DNA from: Pseudomonadota bacterium
Lineage (GTDB): Bacteria > Pseudomonadota > Alphaproteobacteria > Rhizobiales > Xanthobacteraceae
DNA length: 64,000 bases
Assembly: GCA_023422775.1 (NCBI GenBank)
Contig: JAFAGM010000005.1
Location: 1 to 64,000 of the forward strand
Direction: 5' to 3'
Of the stretch, positions 1-8,400 are shown piece after piece (position 1 is the first letter of the stretch; every line of letters starts with the position of its first letter). The notes under the pieces were generated by a model. It was not told where the DNA came from, made no database searches, and worked only from the letters and a program-made list of their open reading frames with translations. The position numbers and the translations under genes were made by a program.

Positions 1-1007
1 GCCTTTTCGGCCGCGTAGAGAATGGCGCCGGCCGCGTCCTCGCGCGTGGTCTCGCCGCGGTCGCAGGCTTTTGCGACGGCGTACACATAGGCCCGCGAGG
101 CGTTCATGGTGGTGTACATGTCGGCGATCTTGCCCTGCACCAATTGAAACGTGCCGATCGGCTCGCCGAACTGCTTGCGCTCGTGCACGTAGGGCAGCAC
201 CACGTCCATGCAGGCCTGCATGATGCCGATCGGGCCCGCCGCCAGCACCGCGCGCTCGTAGTCGAGGCCGCTCATCAAGACGTTGACGCCGCGGCCGACC
301 TCGCTCAGCACGTTCTCTTCGGGGACTTCGCAATCCTCGAACAAGAGTTCGCAGGTGTCGGAGCCGCGCATGCCGAGCTTGTCGAGCTTCTGCGCGGTGG
401 AAAATCCCTTCATGCCCTTTTCGATGATGAAGGCGGTCATACCGCGCGGACCGGCGTTGAGATCGGTCTTGGCGTAGACCACCAGCGTATCGGCCACCGG
501 GCCGTTGGTGATCCACATCTTGTTGCCGTTGAGGATGAAGCGGTCGCCCTTCCTGTCGGCGCGGGTCTTCATCGAGACCACGTCGCTTCCGGCGCCCGGC
601 TCGGACATCGCCAGCGAGCCGACATGTTCGCCCGAGATCAGCTTCGGCAGGTATTTCCGCTTCTGCGCGTCGTTGCCGTTGCGGCGGATCTGGTTGACGC
701 AGAGATTGGAATGCGCCCCATATGACAGGCCGACCGCGGCCGAGGCCCGCGACATCTCTTCCACCGCGATGCAGTGCTCGAGATAGCCCAGCCCCGTGCC
801 GCCATATTCCTCCTCGACGGTGATGCCGTGCAGGCCGAGCGCTCCAATCCTGGGCCAGAGGTCGCGCGGAAACTGGTTGCTGCGGTCGATCTCGGCGGCG
901 CGCGGCGCGATCTCGTTCTGCGAGAACGCATGCACCGTCTCGCGGATCGCATCCGCGGTCTCGCCGAGGTCGAAGTTGAGAAGCAGCGTCCTGTTTGAGG
1001 CCATCAT
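1..1007 (-). CDS. ivd: Isovaleryl-CoA dehydrogenase (C-terminus outside window)
   Basis: Acyl-CoA dehydrogenase family flavoenzyme, closest in character to isovaleryl-CoA dehydrogenase of leucine breakdown. About 335 residues are present; the last 50 or so lie left of base 1. Visible signatures are the N-terminal helical domain, the acyl-CoA dehydrogenase signature around GSLAMSEPGAGSDVVS, the flavin-contacting KMWITNGPVAD stretch and the ERAVLAAGPIGIMQ segment. Two consecutive ATG codons (1007 and 1004) are possible starts; a GGGGGA lies just upstream and fits 1004 slightly better. The gene is divergent from a TetR regulator, the usual arrangement for fatty- or branched-acid degradation genes. 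The choice of isovaleryl-CoA over another short-chain acyl-CoA is family inference. Confidence 0.85.
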   Translation of the reverse strand, partial: MMASNRTLLLNFDLGETADAIRETVHAFSQNEIAPRAAEIDRSNQFPRDLWPRIGALGLHGITVEEEYGGTGLGYLEHCIAVEEMSRASAAVGLSYGAHSNLCVNQIRRNGNDAQKRKYLPKLISGEHVGSLAMSEPGAGSDVVSMKTRADRKGDRFILNGNKMWITNGPVADTLVVYAKTDLNAGPRGMTAFIIEKGMKGFSTAQKLDKLGMRGSDTCELLFEDCEVPEENVLSEVGRGVNVLMSGLDYERAVLAAGPIGIMQACMDVVLPYVHERKQFGEPIGTFQLVQGKIADMYTTMNASRAYVYAVAKACDRGETTREDAAGAILYAAEK

Positions 1008-1031
1008 TTCCCCCGATGCTCTTTTGGAATT

Positions 1032-1047
1032 AAACGATCATACGTTT
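1032..1047. promoter_or_regulatory. Candidate TetR operator
   Basis: An AAACG-N6-CGTTT inverted repeat lies 25 bases upstream of the dehydrogenase start, in the divergent intergenic region. A looser ACGA-N8-TCGT repeat sits at 1135-1150, in front of the regulator. Both are plausible sites for the adjacent TetR protein. This is inference from position and symmetry only. Confidence 0.35.
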
Positions 1048-1150
1048 TTATACCATCCCCGCAAGCAAAACCCTTTCTGCTCGAAATGATCGGCCCAGTC
1101 GATTGAAATCGCTATCATTTCATGCCATAAATATACGATCGCTTGTTCGT

Positions 1151-1179
1151 TTTAGAGAGCACTTCGCTTTAGAGAGCAC
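1151..1179 (+). repeat. 12-bp direct repeat at the tetR start
   Basis: The 12-mer tttagagagcac occurs perfectly at 1151-1162 and again at 1168-1179, directly before the ATG at 1181. The period is 17 bases. It looks like a small tandem duplication of the leader, carrying the purine-rich AGAGAG that may act as ribosome-binding site. Confidence 0.7.
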
Positions 1180-1180
1180 C

Positions 1181-1819
1181 ATGGCGCGGACGATCGGCTC
1201 GAACGGCCCGAAGACGATGGAGGCGATCCGCAAGGCGGGGCTCCGTCTGATCTTCGAGCACGGCTACGCGGCCATGAGCCTGCGGCAGCTTGCGGCCGAG
1301 GTCGGGATTCAATCGGGATCGCTCTACAATCACATCAGCACCAAGCAGGAATTGCTGTTCACGCTGGTGCGGGACCACATCAACGAACTGCTACGTCAAC
1401 TCGACCGCGCCCTGCAGGGGAAGCACCGGCCGGCCGACAAGCTCCGCGCCTTCACAGCCTTCCACGTCACCTACCATTTGACCAGGAAGCGCGAGGTGTT
1501 CATCGCCAATTCCGAACTGCGCAGCCTGGAGCCAAGGAACTACGAGGAGATCGTGGCGCTGCGCGGCGCCTACGAGCAGCGGCTGGCCGCCATCCTCGCC
1601 GAGGGTGTGTCGGAAGGCGAGTTCGAGGTCGTGGACATCCAGGTAGCGACATTCGCGATCCTCGCCCTGCTGACCGGTATCTGCACATGGTACCGCCCGG
1701 GCGGGCGGCTCACCAGGGAGGCGATCGTCGCGGCCCACGAGAAGCTGGTGCTGTCGAGCGTGGCGCCCGGTACGGCGATCCTTCCCGCGCTCGACGAAGC
1801 GCAACGCGTGGCAAGCTGA
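1181..1819 (+). CDS. TetR/AcrR family transcriptional regulator
   Basis: 212-residue DNA-binding regulator. The N-terminal helix-turn-helix is clear: MSLRQLAAEVGIQSGSLYNH followed by STKQELL is the classic TetR pattern. The rest is an alpha-helical ligand domain. The ATG at 1181 gives the normal TetR N-terminus (MARTIGSNGPKTMEAIRK); an upstream ATG at 1103 in the same frame would add 26 atypical residues. Divergent from the acyl-CoA dehydrogenase, so it probably represses that gene in response to an acyl-CoA or related acid. Confidence 0.85.
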   Translation: MARTIGSNGPKTMEAIRKAGLRLIFEHGYAAMSLRQLAAEVGIQSGSLYNHISTKQELLFTLVRDHINELLRQLDRALQGKHRPADKLRAFTAFHVTYHLTRKREVFIANSELRSLEPRNYEEIVALRGAYEQRLAAILAEGVSEGEFEVVDIQVATFAILALLTGICTWYRPGGRLTREAIVAAHEKLVLSSVAPGTAILPALDEAQRVAS

Positions 1820-1837
1820 AGCGCCGACGAGGTGCCG

Positions 1838-2335
1838 ATGACGGAACGCCAACCCCTCGACGAGATCGACCTGAAGATCCTGTCCGAATTGCAAAAGGAC
1901 GGACGGATCCGCAACAACGAACTGGCGGTCAGGGTCGGCCTCTCGGAGCCGCCGTGCCGGCGGCGGGTGCGCGCCTTGCGCGAGCGCGGCCATGTCAGCG
2001 CGATCCGTGCCACGCTGGACGAAAAGCTGCTCGGCTACGAGGTCATTTCCTTCGTGTTGATCCAGCTCCAGAGCCAGGCCCAGCCCCCGCTACAGGCCTT
2101 CGAAAAATCCATCGCGGCGATGCCGCTGGTCCTGCAGAGCTGGCGGATTTCGGGCGATGCGGATTACCTGCTCAAATGCATCGCGCGAAACGTCGAGGGC
2201 ATGCACCAGCAGCTTCTGCAGTTCTCGGCGATGCCCGAAGCCCGCAACATCAGGACCTTCCCGGTGCTCGGTGTGGCAAAGGATGCGCCCATGCCGATTC
2301 CGGACTATCCGGCGGCATCGGTCCGCGCCGACTAG
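1838..2335 (+). CDS. Lrp/AsnC family transcriptional regulator
   Basis: 165 residues: an N-terminal winged helix-turn-helix (LDEIDLKILSELQKDGRI, then NNELAVRVGLSEPPCRRRVR) and a C-terminal RAM/AsnC effector-binding domain. The start is set at ATG 1838 because a GAGG at 1829-1832 is well spaced from it; a GTG at 1832 is the alternative. It follows the TetR gene by 18 bases in the same direction and may be cotranscribed. Such regulators usually sense amino acids. Its target is not evident. Confidence 0.85.
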   Translation: MTERQPLDEIDLKILSELQKDGRIRNNELAVRVGLSEPPCRRRVRALRERGHVSAIRATLDEKLLGYEVISFVLIQLQSQAQPPLQAFEKSIAAMPLVLQSWRISGDADYLLKCIARNVEGMHQQLLQFSAMPEARNIRTFPVLGVAKDAPMPIPDYPAASVRAD

Positions 2336-2404
2336 AACCGGCCTGCCAGCCCGGCACGCCGCCCGGGAAGAACGGCTCGCCAGTCAAGTGCCCGGATCAG
2401 CCCA

Positions 2405-2710
2405 CTAATGGGTCCAGGGCTCGACGCGCTTGAAGGCGAAATTGTCGGCGTAGGCCACCGGTCGGCGCGTCGAATCCTTGGGCTCGATCACCTGGTAGGG
2501 GATACCCTTGCGCTCGCAATAGGCAACCGCGTCTTCCCTGGTGTCGAAGTGCAGGGTCAGTTGCTGCTTCATGTCGCCAGAAGAGGTCCAGCCCATCAGC
2601 GGCTCGATCGCCCGAGGCTGTTCGGGCTCGTAGTCGAGTTGCCATTCCCGGGTCTTGGCCCGACCCGATTGCATCGCGTTCTTGGCAGGCTTGAAAATCC
2701 GTGCGGTCAT
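2405..2710 (-). CDS. NADH:ubiquinone oxidoreductase accessory subunit, NDUFS4/18-kDa type
   Basis: 101 residues matching the ETC complex I subunit family (NDUFS4-like) found in alphaproteobacteria and mitochondria. Typical are the start MTARIFKPAKNAMQSGRAKT, the W-x-L-x-Y-E segment, GWTSSGDMKQQ and the ending YADNFAFKRVEPWTH. The internal ATG at 2710 is chosen because family members begin MxARIyxPAKxAMQSG; the reading frame stays open upstream to 2782. It stands alone, away from any nuo operon, as is usual for this subunit. Confidence 0.9.
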   Translation of the reverse strand: MTARIFKPAKNAMQSGRAKTREWQLDYEPEQPRAIEPLMGWTSSGDMKQQLTLHFDTREDAVAYCERKGIPYQVIEPKDSTRRPVAYADNFAFKRVEPWTH

Positions 2711-2939
2711 ATGAATGGTTGAACCTTCAGCGAATGCGACATGGTAGCGATTGGTGGAAACGGCCGGATAGTATAGAGACACCTTTCAGGAAACTTGATC
2801 GGTGATTCCCGATACCCGGATGTACCGTTTCCGTACCGGTATATTATGCCGTACGGTGACAATCTAGGGCTATCTCGCGGCCCTCACCCATCTTGTTGTT
2901 GCGCGATCCTCCAGAGAGCATCACGACGAAGCGGCACCC

Positions 2940-4103
2940 ATGGAAATCAACGCCACCCTGCCAGAAAAAGGACGCGACCTCCGGCTCGACCTGTTTCGCG
3001 GCGTCGCGAACTGGGCGATCTACCTGGACCATATCCCCGACAACGTCGTGAACTGGATCACCACCCGCAATTACGGGTTCAGCGACGCCGCCGACCTGTT
3101 CGTTTTCATCTCCGGCTATACCGCCTCCTTCGTCTATGCCCGCATGATGCTGGAACGCGGCTTCATCGTCGGCGCCACGCGGCTGACCAAGCGCGTGTGG
3201 CAGCTCTACGTCGCGCACATCATCCTGTTCGTGATCTATATCGCCTCGATCAGCTATCTGGCGCTGCGCTTCGGCGATTCCCAGCTGGTCAACGACTTCA
3301 ACGTCGCCGGGCTGATCGACAATGCGACCGAAACGCTGCGGCAGGGATTGTTCCTGAAGTTCAAGCCCGTCAACCTCGACGTGCTGCCGCTCTACATCGT
3401 GCTGATGGGACTGTTCCCGCCGGTGCTGTGGTTCATGCTCCGCCAGCCCAACTGGACCATGGTGGCCGCGATCGCGCTGTGGCTGGTGTCGCGGCAGACC
3501 GGATGGAACCTGCCCGCCTACCCGGCCGGCACCTGGTATTTCAACCCGTTCGCCTGGCAGGTGCTGTTCGTGTTCGGCGCATGGTGCGCGCTGGGTGGCG
3601 CCCGCAAGAATCTGCACATCATCAACTCGCCGATCACGCTGTATTTCTGCATCGCCTACATGATCCTGGCGCTGGTCATGACCATGGCCGGCAGGTTTCC
3701 GGCTTTCGGCGACCTGTTCCCGCACTGGCTGTACTCGACGTTCAATCCGAACGACAAGACCAATCTCGCGCCCTATCGTTTCCTGCACTTCGCCGTCATC
3801 GTTATCCTGGTGATCCGCTTCGTGCCAAAGGAGTGGCCGGGTCTGGAGTGGAGGGTTTTCGATCCGCTGATCGTCTGCGGCCAGCAATCGCTGGCAGTGT
3901 TCTGCGTCGGCGTGTTCCTGTCCTTCGTCGCACATTTCTTGCTGTCGCTGAGTTCGGGCTCGCTGCTCGTGCAGATCCTCGTCAGCGTGACCGGCATCGC
4001 GATCATGACGATCGTCGCCTATTACATCTCCTGGTCGAAGCGGCAGGACAAGCCGCGACCCAAGACCCCTCCGGCGAACCCACCGGCCCCGAAAGCCGCC
4101 TGA
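2940..4103 (+). CDS. opgC: OpgC-domain membrane protein
   Basis: 387-residue polytopic membrane protein of the OpgC / acyltransferase-3-like family, whose characterised members add succinyl groups to osmoregulated periplasmic glucans. The family start is clear: RDLRLDLFRGVANWAIYLDH, followed by the SDAADLFVFISGYTASFVY motif. About ten hydrophobic segments follow, and the last 25 residues are Lys/Pro-rich and cytoplasmic. It converges with the carbamoyltransferase gene, leaving 32 bases between them. No glucan synthase gene is nearby, so the substrate is inferred from the family. Confidence 0.85.
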   Translation: MEINATLPEKGRDLRLDLFRGVANWAIYLDHIPDNVVNWITTRNYGFSDAADLFVFISGYTASFVYARMMLERGFIVGATRLTKRVWQLYVAHIILFVIYIASISYLALRFGDSQLVNDFNVAGLIDNATETLRQGLFLKFKPVNLDVLPLYIVLMGLFPPVLWFMLRQPNWTMVAAIALWLVSRQTGWNLPAYPAGTWYFNPFAWQVLFVFGAWCALGGARKNLHIINSPITLYFCIAYMILALVMTMAGRFPAFGDLFPHWLYSTFNPNDKTNLAPYRFLHFAVIVILVIRFVPKEWPGLEWRVFDPLIVCGQQSLAVFCVGVFLSFVAHFLLSLSSGSLLVQILVSVTGIAIMTIVAYYISWSKRQDKPRPKTPPANPPAPKAA

Positions 4104-4135
4104 GCGGCTTTCGCCTGGAGCAAATCTCGACCGGA

Positions 4136-5950
4136 TCACGCCGGCTGCGCGGTCGAGGCCACCAGCGTTCGCACGTCGGCATACACGTTGACCAGCGGCG
4201 CGACCACCTTGTGCATGGCAGCCTTCGACACCACGGTGTCGTGGATCACCAGATGATCGATCCCCGTGGTCAGGAAGCAGTTCACTGCGTCCAGTGGCGT
4301 TTCAACGATCGGCTCGCCCTTGATGTTGAAGGAGGTGTTGATCAGCACGGGAACGCCGGTCAGCGCCTCGAACTCCTTGAGCAGCCGATACAGCATCGGG
4401 TTGGTCGCCTCGCGCACGGTCTGGACACGCGCGGTGCCGTCGACATGCACGATCGCCGGAATCCTGTCCCGCCATTCCGGCCGGACCGGCTTGGCAATCA
4501 GCATGAAGGGTGAATCCTCGTCGCCCTCGAAGATCTCCTTCATCCGCTCGGCCAGCACGATCGGCGCGAAGGGGCGAAACGCCTGCCGGTGCTTGACGCG
4601 GCTGTTCAGGATGTCCTTCATCTCGGGCTTGCGCGGATCCGCGATCAGGCTGCGGTTGCCGAGCGCACGCGGGCCAAACTCGGAGCGATCCTGAAACCAG
4701 CCGATCACCCGCTGGTCGGCAAGCAATCTGGCGGTGTCGCGGCACACATCATCGCTTCGCTTGGCGTCGACCTGGATACGCACCAGGAACTTCTGCAGTT
4801 CGGTCGCAACGTCCTTCTCGCTATAGCGCCTGCCGACATAGGAATGATCCATCACGAAGCCGCGGCGCTGCTTCAGGATTTCGAGCCAGCCGTAATAGGC
4901 ACAGCCGATGGCGATGCCATCGTCGCCTGCCGCCGGCTGAATCCAGACATTGTCGAAGCCGGCTTCGCGGGCGACGCGGCCGTTGGCGACGCAATTGAGC
5001 GCGACGCCGCCGGCCATGCAGAGGTTCCTGGCGCCGGTGTTTTCACGCAGCCAGCGCGCACGCGCCAGCAGCACGTTCTCGGTGTCGTCCTGCGTGCGCC
5101 AGGCCACATCCTCCCAGTGCCGCATCGACGGACTGCGCTCCCAGTTGCTGCCGCCATCGAAGACATAAGGCTCCTTGAACTCCGCGGTCCAGTGCGGCAC
5201 CTGCAACTTGCCGTCGGCGGTCAGTTCGAGCAGGTGCTTCACCTGGTCGCGTCGGCCGTAGGGCGCCAGCCCCATCAGTTCGCCGCACTTGTTCCAGTCG
5301 CCGAAGATGTAGGTCGAGGCGCGGCTGTAGAGCGCGCCGAGGCCGGGCATGTTGTAGAATTCGTCGCTCAGGAAGCCGCGGTCCGGTTCCATCCAGACCT
5401 TTTTCAGGCATTCGAGCGATGTCCCGCTGAACTTGTAATAGCTCTCGGATTCGCGGGCGAGCGGCGTTGCGGTGTCGCCGGCGGGGAACGGTTCCGTGAC
5501 GTCGGACCGGTAGCTGCCGACACCATCAACGATCATCACGACGCCGTCCTCGAACGGCGACACCGCGAAAGCGCTGTAGGCGTGCGCCAGATGGTGGGAG
5601 ATCGTGACGACCCTGTCCTGACGCGACAAATACAGCGGATGCTTCGCCGCGGCGCCTCGCTCGAACTCCGGGAGGAAGGCCGGCGCGTCGAAAGACACCA
5701 GCCGCTCCTCCATTTCCGGCACGGGCAGGATGTAGCAATTGCGGACGATCAGATCGACATCGTCGAGCGTGATGCCCTCGGCCTCGAGGCAGTAGTCGAT
5801 CACTTCCTTGTAGAAGCCCGATGCATGCTTCGCCCGCGTGATCCGCTCCTTGGCGATCGCAAACGCGATGGCGCCGTCACGCAACAGGCAGGCGCTGACA
5901 TCATGGTCGTAGGTATTCAGGCCGAGGACATAGGTGTGTTTTTTGGACAT
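4136..5950 (-). CDS. Carbamoyltransferase, NodU/CmcH family
   Basis: 604 residues in two parts. The N-terminal HSP70-like carbamoyltransferase domain opens with YVLGLNTYDHDVSACLL, carries the HHLAHAYSAF metal-binding motif and the MIVDGVG phosphate loop, and later NLCMAGGVALNCVANGR. The C-terminal domain has FGPRALGNRSLIADPR, RVKHRQAFRPFAPIVL and GVPVLINTSFNIKGEPIVET. Enzymes of this family transfer a carbamoyl group from carbamoyl phosphate to sugars (NodU on Nod factors) or antibiotics. No nod, noe or antibiotic genes are near, so it is better called a NodU-like orphan than nodU. Start ATG at 5950. Confidence 0.9.
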   Translation of the reverse strand: MSKKHTYVLGLNTYDHDVSACLLRDGAIAFAIAKERITRAKHASGFYKEVIDYCLEAEGITLDDVDLIVRNCYILPVPEMEERLVSFDAPAFLPEFERGAAAKHPLYLSRQDRVVTISHHLAHAYSAFAVSPFEDGVVMIVDGVGSYRSDVTEPFPAGDTATPLARESESYYKFSGTSLECLKKVWMEPDRGFLSDEFYNMPGLGALYSRASTYIFGDWNKCGELMGLAPYGRRDQVKHLLELTADGKLQVPHWTAEFKEPYVFDGGSNWERSPSMRHWEDVAWRTQDDTENVLLARARWLRENTGARNLCMAGGVALNCVANGRVAREAGFDNVWIQPAAGDDGIAIGCAYYGWLEILKQRRGFVMDHSYVGRRYSEKDVATELQKFLVRIQVDAKRSDDVCRDTARLLADQRVIGWFQDRSEFGPRALGNRSLIADPRKPEMKDILNSRVKHRQAFRPFAPIVLAERMKEIFEGDEDSPFMLIAKPVRPEWRDRIPAIVHVDGTARVQTVREATNPMLYRLLKEFEALTGVPVLINTSFNIKGEPIVETPLDAVNCFLTTGIDHLVIHDTVVSKAAMHKVVAPLVNVYADVRTLVASTAQPA

Positions 5951-6287
5951 GGGTACTCGTTAAGCAGAGATCGTCGTGCGCTGAGAAATGGAGATCGTGT
6001 CGACATCAAGTTGCTGGTGCGGCCTTGTTGTAGATTCTTTCAAAATCCTGTGGCGTGCAATCATTCTTCGTTCAGCAAACATTCAGGGAGATGAACAGCG
6101 AATGCCGGTGGAATTCTCGGTAGATCCCGCTGCAACTTGACCTCACCTGCCCTTCTTAATAGAATCTCGGCAGTCCGAAAGAACCTTAGAAAAATATCGT
6201 ATCAGCGCATCCGAACCGAATGCCTTCTCGCGCGTCTTAGTGAGAGTGCCGAAGTCCAGATGCATGAAGTGCCCCGGAGATTCCCGA
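5951..6287. other. Intergenic region, no gene seen
   Basis: 337 bases between the divergent carbamoyltransferase and small secreted-protein genes. It is more AT-rich than its surroundings, consistent with promoters for both. I see no complete ORF with a good ribosome-binding site and no structured RNA. Confidence 0.5.
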
Positions 6288-6572
6288 ATGGTTCAACGCT
6301 ACAATATCCTCACTCGCTGCCTTGCGGCGCTGGCTTTGTTGTTCGTCTACGTCGCCAGCACGTCCGTGGTTCTGGTAGGCGCGACGACTACGTCCGCGCA
6401 GGCCCGCGGCGGCAGGGGCAGAGGCTATCGCGGCGGCCGTGGCTACTATCGCGGTGGCGGCCGTGGCTTCTATCGCGGCCGGGGATATGGCTTCTATGGC
6501 GCGCCCGTCGTTGTTCGTCCGGGTCCTCGCTGCTGGTGGAACGCCTACGGCCGGCGCGTCTGCCGATGGTGA
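6288..6572 (+). CDS. Small secreted Gly/Arg/Tyr-rich protein
   Basis: 94 residues: a signal peptide (about residues 1-39, hydrophobic core LAALALLFVYVASTSVVLVG, cleavage near AQA-RG), then a low-complexity GRGYRGGRGYYRGGGRGFYR region and a C-terminal RCWWNAYGRRVCRW with two cysteines. ATG 6288 is chosen because GGAGA at 6276 is correctly spaced. Proteins of this build are common in Bradyrhizobium but have no assigned function. A strong terminator follows. Confidence 0.7.
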   Translation: MVQRYNILTRCLAALALLFVYVASTSVVLVGATTTSAQARGGRGRGYRGGRGYYRGGGRGFYRGRGYGFYGAPVVVRPGPRCWWNAYGRRVCRW

Positions 6573-6613
6573 TTTAGGCCCGGCGCCGATTCAGCCGGCG
6601 CGGGTACAAGATC

Positions 6614-6650
6614 AAGGGCGTGCCGGCCGACCGGTGCGCCCTTTTCCTTT
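6614..6650 (+). terminator. Rho-independent terminator
   Basis: A 13-bp stem (arms starting aagggcg and ending cgccctt, with two G-T pairs) with a ccga loop is followed by a T-rich tail. It lies 42 bases after the small secreted-protein gene. Confidence 0.75.
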
Positions 6651-6759
6651 TCCGATGCGTCAACTGTTCTTCGCAGGTTTGTTTCTGCCTGGGGTTGAGC
6701 GCCACTACGTTGACTAGCTCGACGGGAGCGCGCGCAAATCCATCCTTCGTTGGTTCCCT

Positions 6760-7536
6760 CTAGCCGTCGAGAATGGCCACCGCCCGCGTCCAGCCTGCCG
6801 AGGCGCGCTCGATCTTCACCGGGAAGCAGGACACCATGAAACCCGTCGAGGGCAATTGCTCGAGATTGTGCAGCTTCTCGATGTGGCAATAGCCGATGTG
6901 CCGGCCGGCCTTGTGGCCCTCCCAGATCAGGCTGGCGTCCCTGGTCTCGGCATACTTCTTTGCGGTGTGGACGAACGGCGCGTCCCAGCTCCAGCCGTCG
7001 ATGCCGGTCAGCCGCACACCGCGCTCCAGAAGATACATCGTCGCCTCGTAGCCCATGCCGCAGCCGGAGGTGACGTAATCCTGACGTCCGTATTTGGCGC
7101 CGGCACTGGTGTTGACCACGACGATTTCCAGCGGCGACAGCGTATGCCCGATCCGCTTCAGTTCGGCCTCGACATCCTTGGCGGTGGCGACATAGCCGTC
7201 GGCGAAATGCCGGAAGTCGAGTTTCACGCCCGGCTGCAAGCACCATTCCAGCGGCACCTCGTCGATGGTCCATGAGCGCTCGCCCCGGTTCATGGTCGGA
7301 TGAAAGTGCCAGGGCGCATCGAGATGCGTGCCGTTGTGGGTGGAGAGTTGCACCTGCTCGACCGCCCAGCCCTGCCCGTCCGGCAAATCTTCCGCCTTCA
7401 GCCCGTCGAAAAACCCGAGCATCCGCGGCAGGCCCTGCTGGTGATCGATGTACTGGATCGTCGGATGTCCGCCCGGCGGATCGGCCGGCACGTCGTTTTG
7501 CAGGGGAACGGAGATATCGATCAACTTGCGCGCCAT
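6760..7536 (-). CDS. Cyclase family protein (kynurenine formamidase-like hydrolase)
   Basis: 258 residues of the cyclase / KynB-like metal hydrolase family. Diagnostic are IDISVPLQND at the start, the metal motif STHNGTHLDAPWHF, and GCGMGYEATMYLLERGVRLT. The ATG at 7536 has a GAGGAG ribosome-binding site six bases away. Family members hydrolyse N-formylkynurenine or related cyclic amides; the true substrate is unknown. The apparent tail of a fumarylacetoacetase-type gene directly upstream in the same direction suggests a former aromatic or ring-degradation operon. Confidence 0.85.
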   Translation of the reverse strand: MARKLIDISVPLQNDVPADPPGGHPTIQYIDHQQGLPRMLGFFDGLKAEDLPDGQGWAVEQVQLSTHNGTHLDAPWHFHPTMNRGERSWTIDEVPLEWCLQPGVKLDFRHFADGYVATAKDVEAELKRIGHTLSPLEIVVVNTSAGAKYGRQDYVTSGCGMGYEATMYLLERGVRLTGIDGWSWDAPFVHTAKKYAETRDASLIWEGHKAGRHIGYCHIEKLHNLEQLPSTGFMVSCFPVKIERASAGWTRAVAILDG

Positions 7537-7587
7537 GGCGTCTCCTCGCTGGTGGTCTCCTCGAGCGTTCCTGGTTGTGTCCGCAGG

Positions 7588-7720
7588 CTATTGCCGCTCG
7601 ATCCGGTTCTTCAGGATACCGGATTCTTCCACTTCAAGCTCGATGGTGTCGCCATCTTCGAGGCCCAGCCGCAGGTCTCGCAACGTCAGTCGATGCCGGC
7701 TCTTCGCGCGCTGGACGACA
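7588..7720 (-). pseudogene. Probable 3' remnant of a fumarylacetoacetate hydrolase-family gene
   Basis: The last 30 or so codons of an open frame ending at 7588 read LRLGLEDGDTIELEVEESGI and then LKNRIERQ, which fits the usual C-terminus of FAH-family enzymes (a PGDxVEVEIEGIGxLRNRV-like pattern). No FAH catalytic core is found upstream in any frame. It lies 51 bases before the cyclase gene, where an intact FAH gene would be expected. The left limit is approximate. The identification rests on a short match and could be coincidental. Confidence 0.35.
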
Positions 7721-8106
7721 TCGGAGATCTGGCGAGGCGCAATGGCTGGGAAGGGCTTTCCGGGACGGTGGACGCGGGAACATCCGTTCCGAACCGCTGT
7801 GGTTCGCGTTGAAGCGAAAGCCACCGCCGCTTCGCCACACTTCCCAGATCACGCGCGGCGGTCGAGATCCAGCGGCGGAACGCACGGGGGCTGAAGGTGA
7901 CGAGCACCTCATGATGCCGCATCCCCTTGCCGCCCTTGACCAGCCCGAGGTCACGGATGATGCAATACGTCCCGCTGCTCATGCGGGCGAACTTCGCACC
8001 TTGAAAATGATTGCGCACACGCGACAACATGCGTGCACCATGCATCACCCGGCGATTTCGTCAAATCTTGACGCACACCGAATCAACCGCGCGACTTGCG
8101 AATGGG
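7721..8106. other. Region without a convincing gene
   Basis: About 390 bases upstream of the FAH remnant. An open minus-strand frame (7686-8048) begins MMHGARMLSRVRNHFQGAKF but resembles no family I know and ends in low-quality sequence. The region may be the scar of the deletion that removed the FAH gene body. Confidence 0.3.
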
Positions 8107-8331
8107 TCAAAGCGCCGCGCTGGTATCCCGGTCGCGCAGTCGATGGACTGCACCGGTCGGAACCCGGACGCGACCAAGCACCGCCCGGCGATCGTTCATC
8201 CGCGCGCTCGGCGACTCCCATTGCGCAAAGCATTCAAGAATCTGAATCCGGATTTCCTCCGCGGCCGGGCCTTCGAGCCTCCGCATGTCGTTCCAGAGCC
8301 GGATGATCTCCCGTTGCTTCTCGACGTCCAT
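8107..8331 (-). CDS. Small hypothetical protein (74 aa)
   Basis: Begins MDVEKQREIIRLWNDMRRLE; the first half is predicted helical and charged. The start at 8331 is supported by an unusually strong ribosome-binding site, GGAGGTGA six bases before the ATG. It lies 69 bases downstream of the PPOX flavoprotein gene in the same direction, so it may be the last gene of the extended phn operon. No family recognised. Confidence 0.5.
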   Translation of the reverse strand: MDVEKQREIIRLWNDMRRLEGPAAEEIRIQILECFAQWESPSARMNDRRAVLGRVRVPTGAVHRLRDRDTSAAL

Positions 8332-8400
8332 CTGGTCACCTCCGAAGAATGACCAACCAGAACATAACGAGAACACGATTGCAAGCCGCCAGATCGTCTT

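Noticed and set aside
2795..4513. Long open frame on the plus strand overlapping opgC
   Set aside because: Its translation is Arg/Pro/His-rich out-of-frame sequence over the real OpgC gene.
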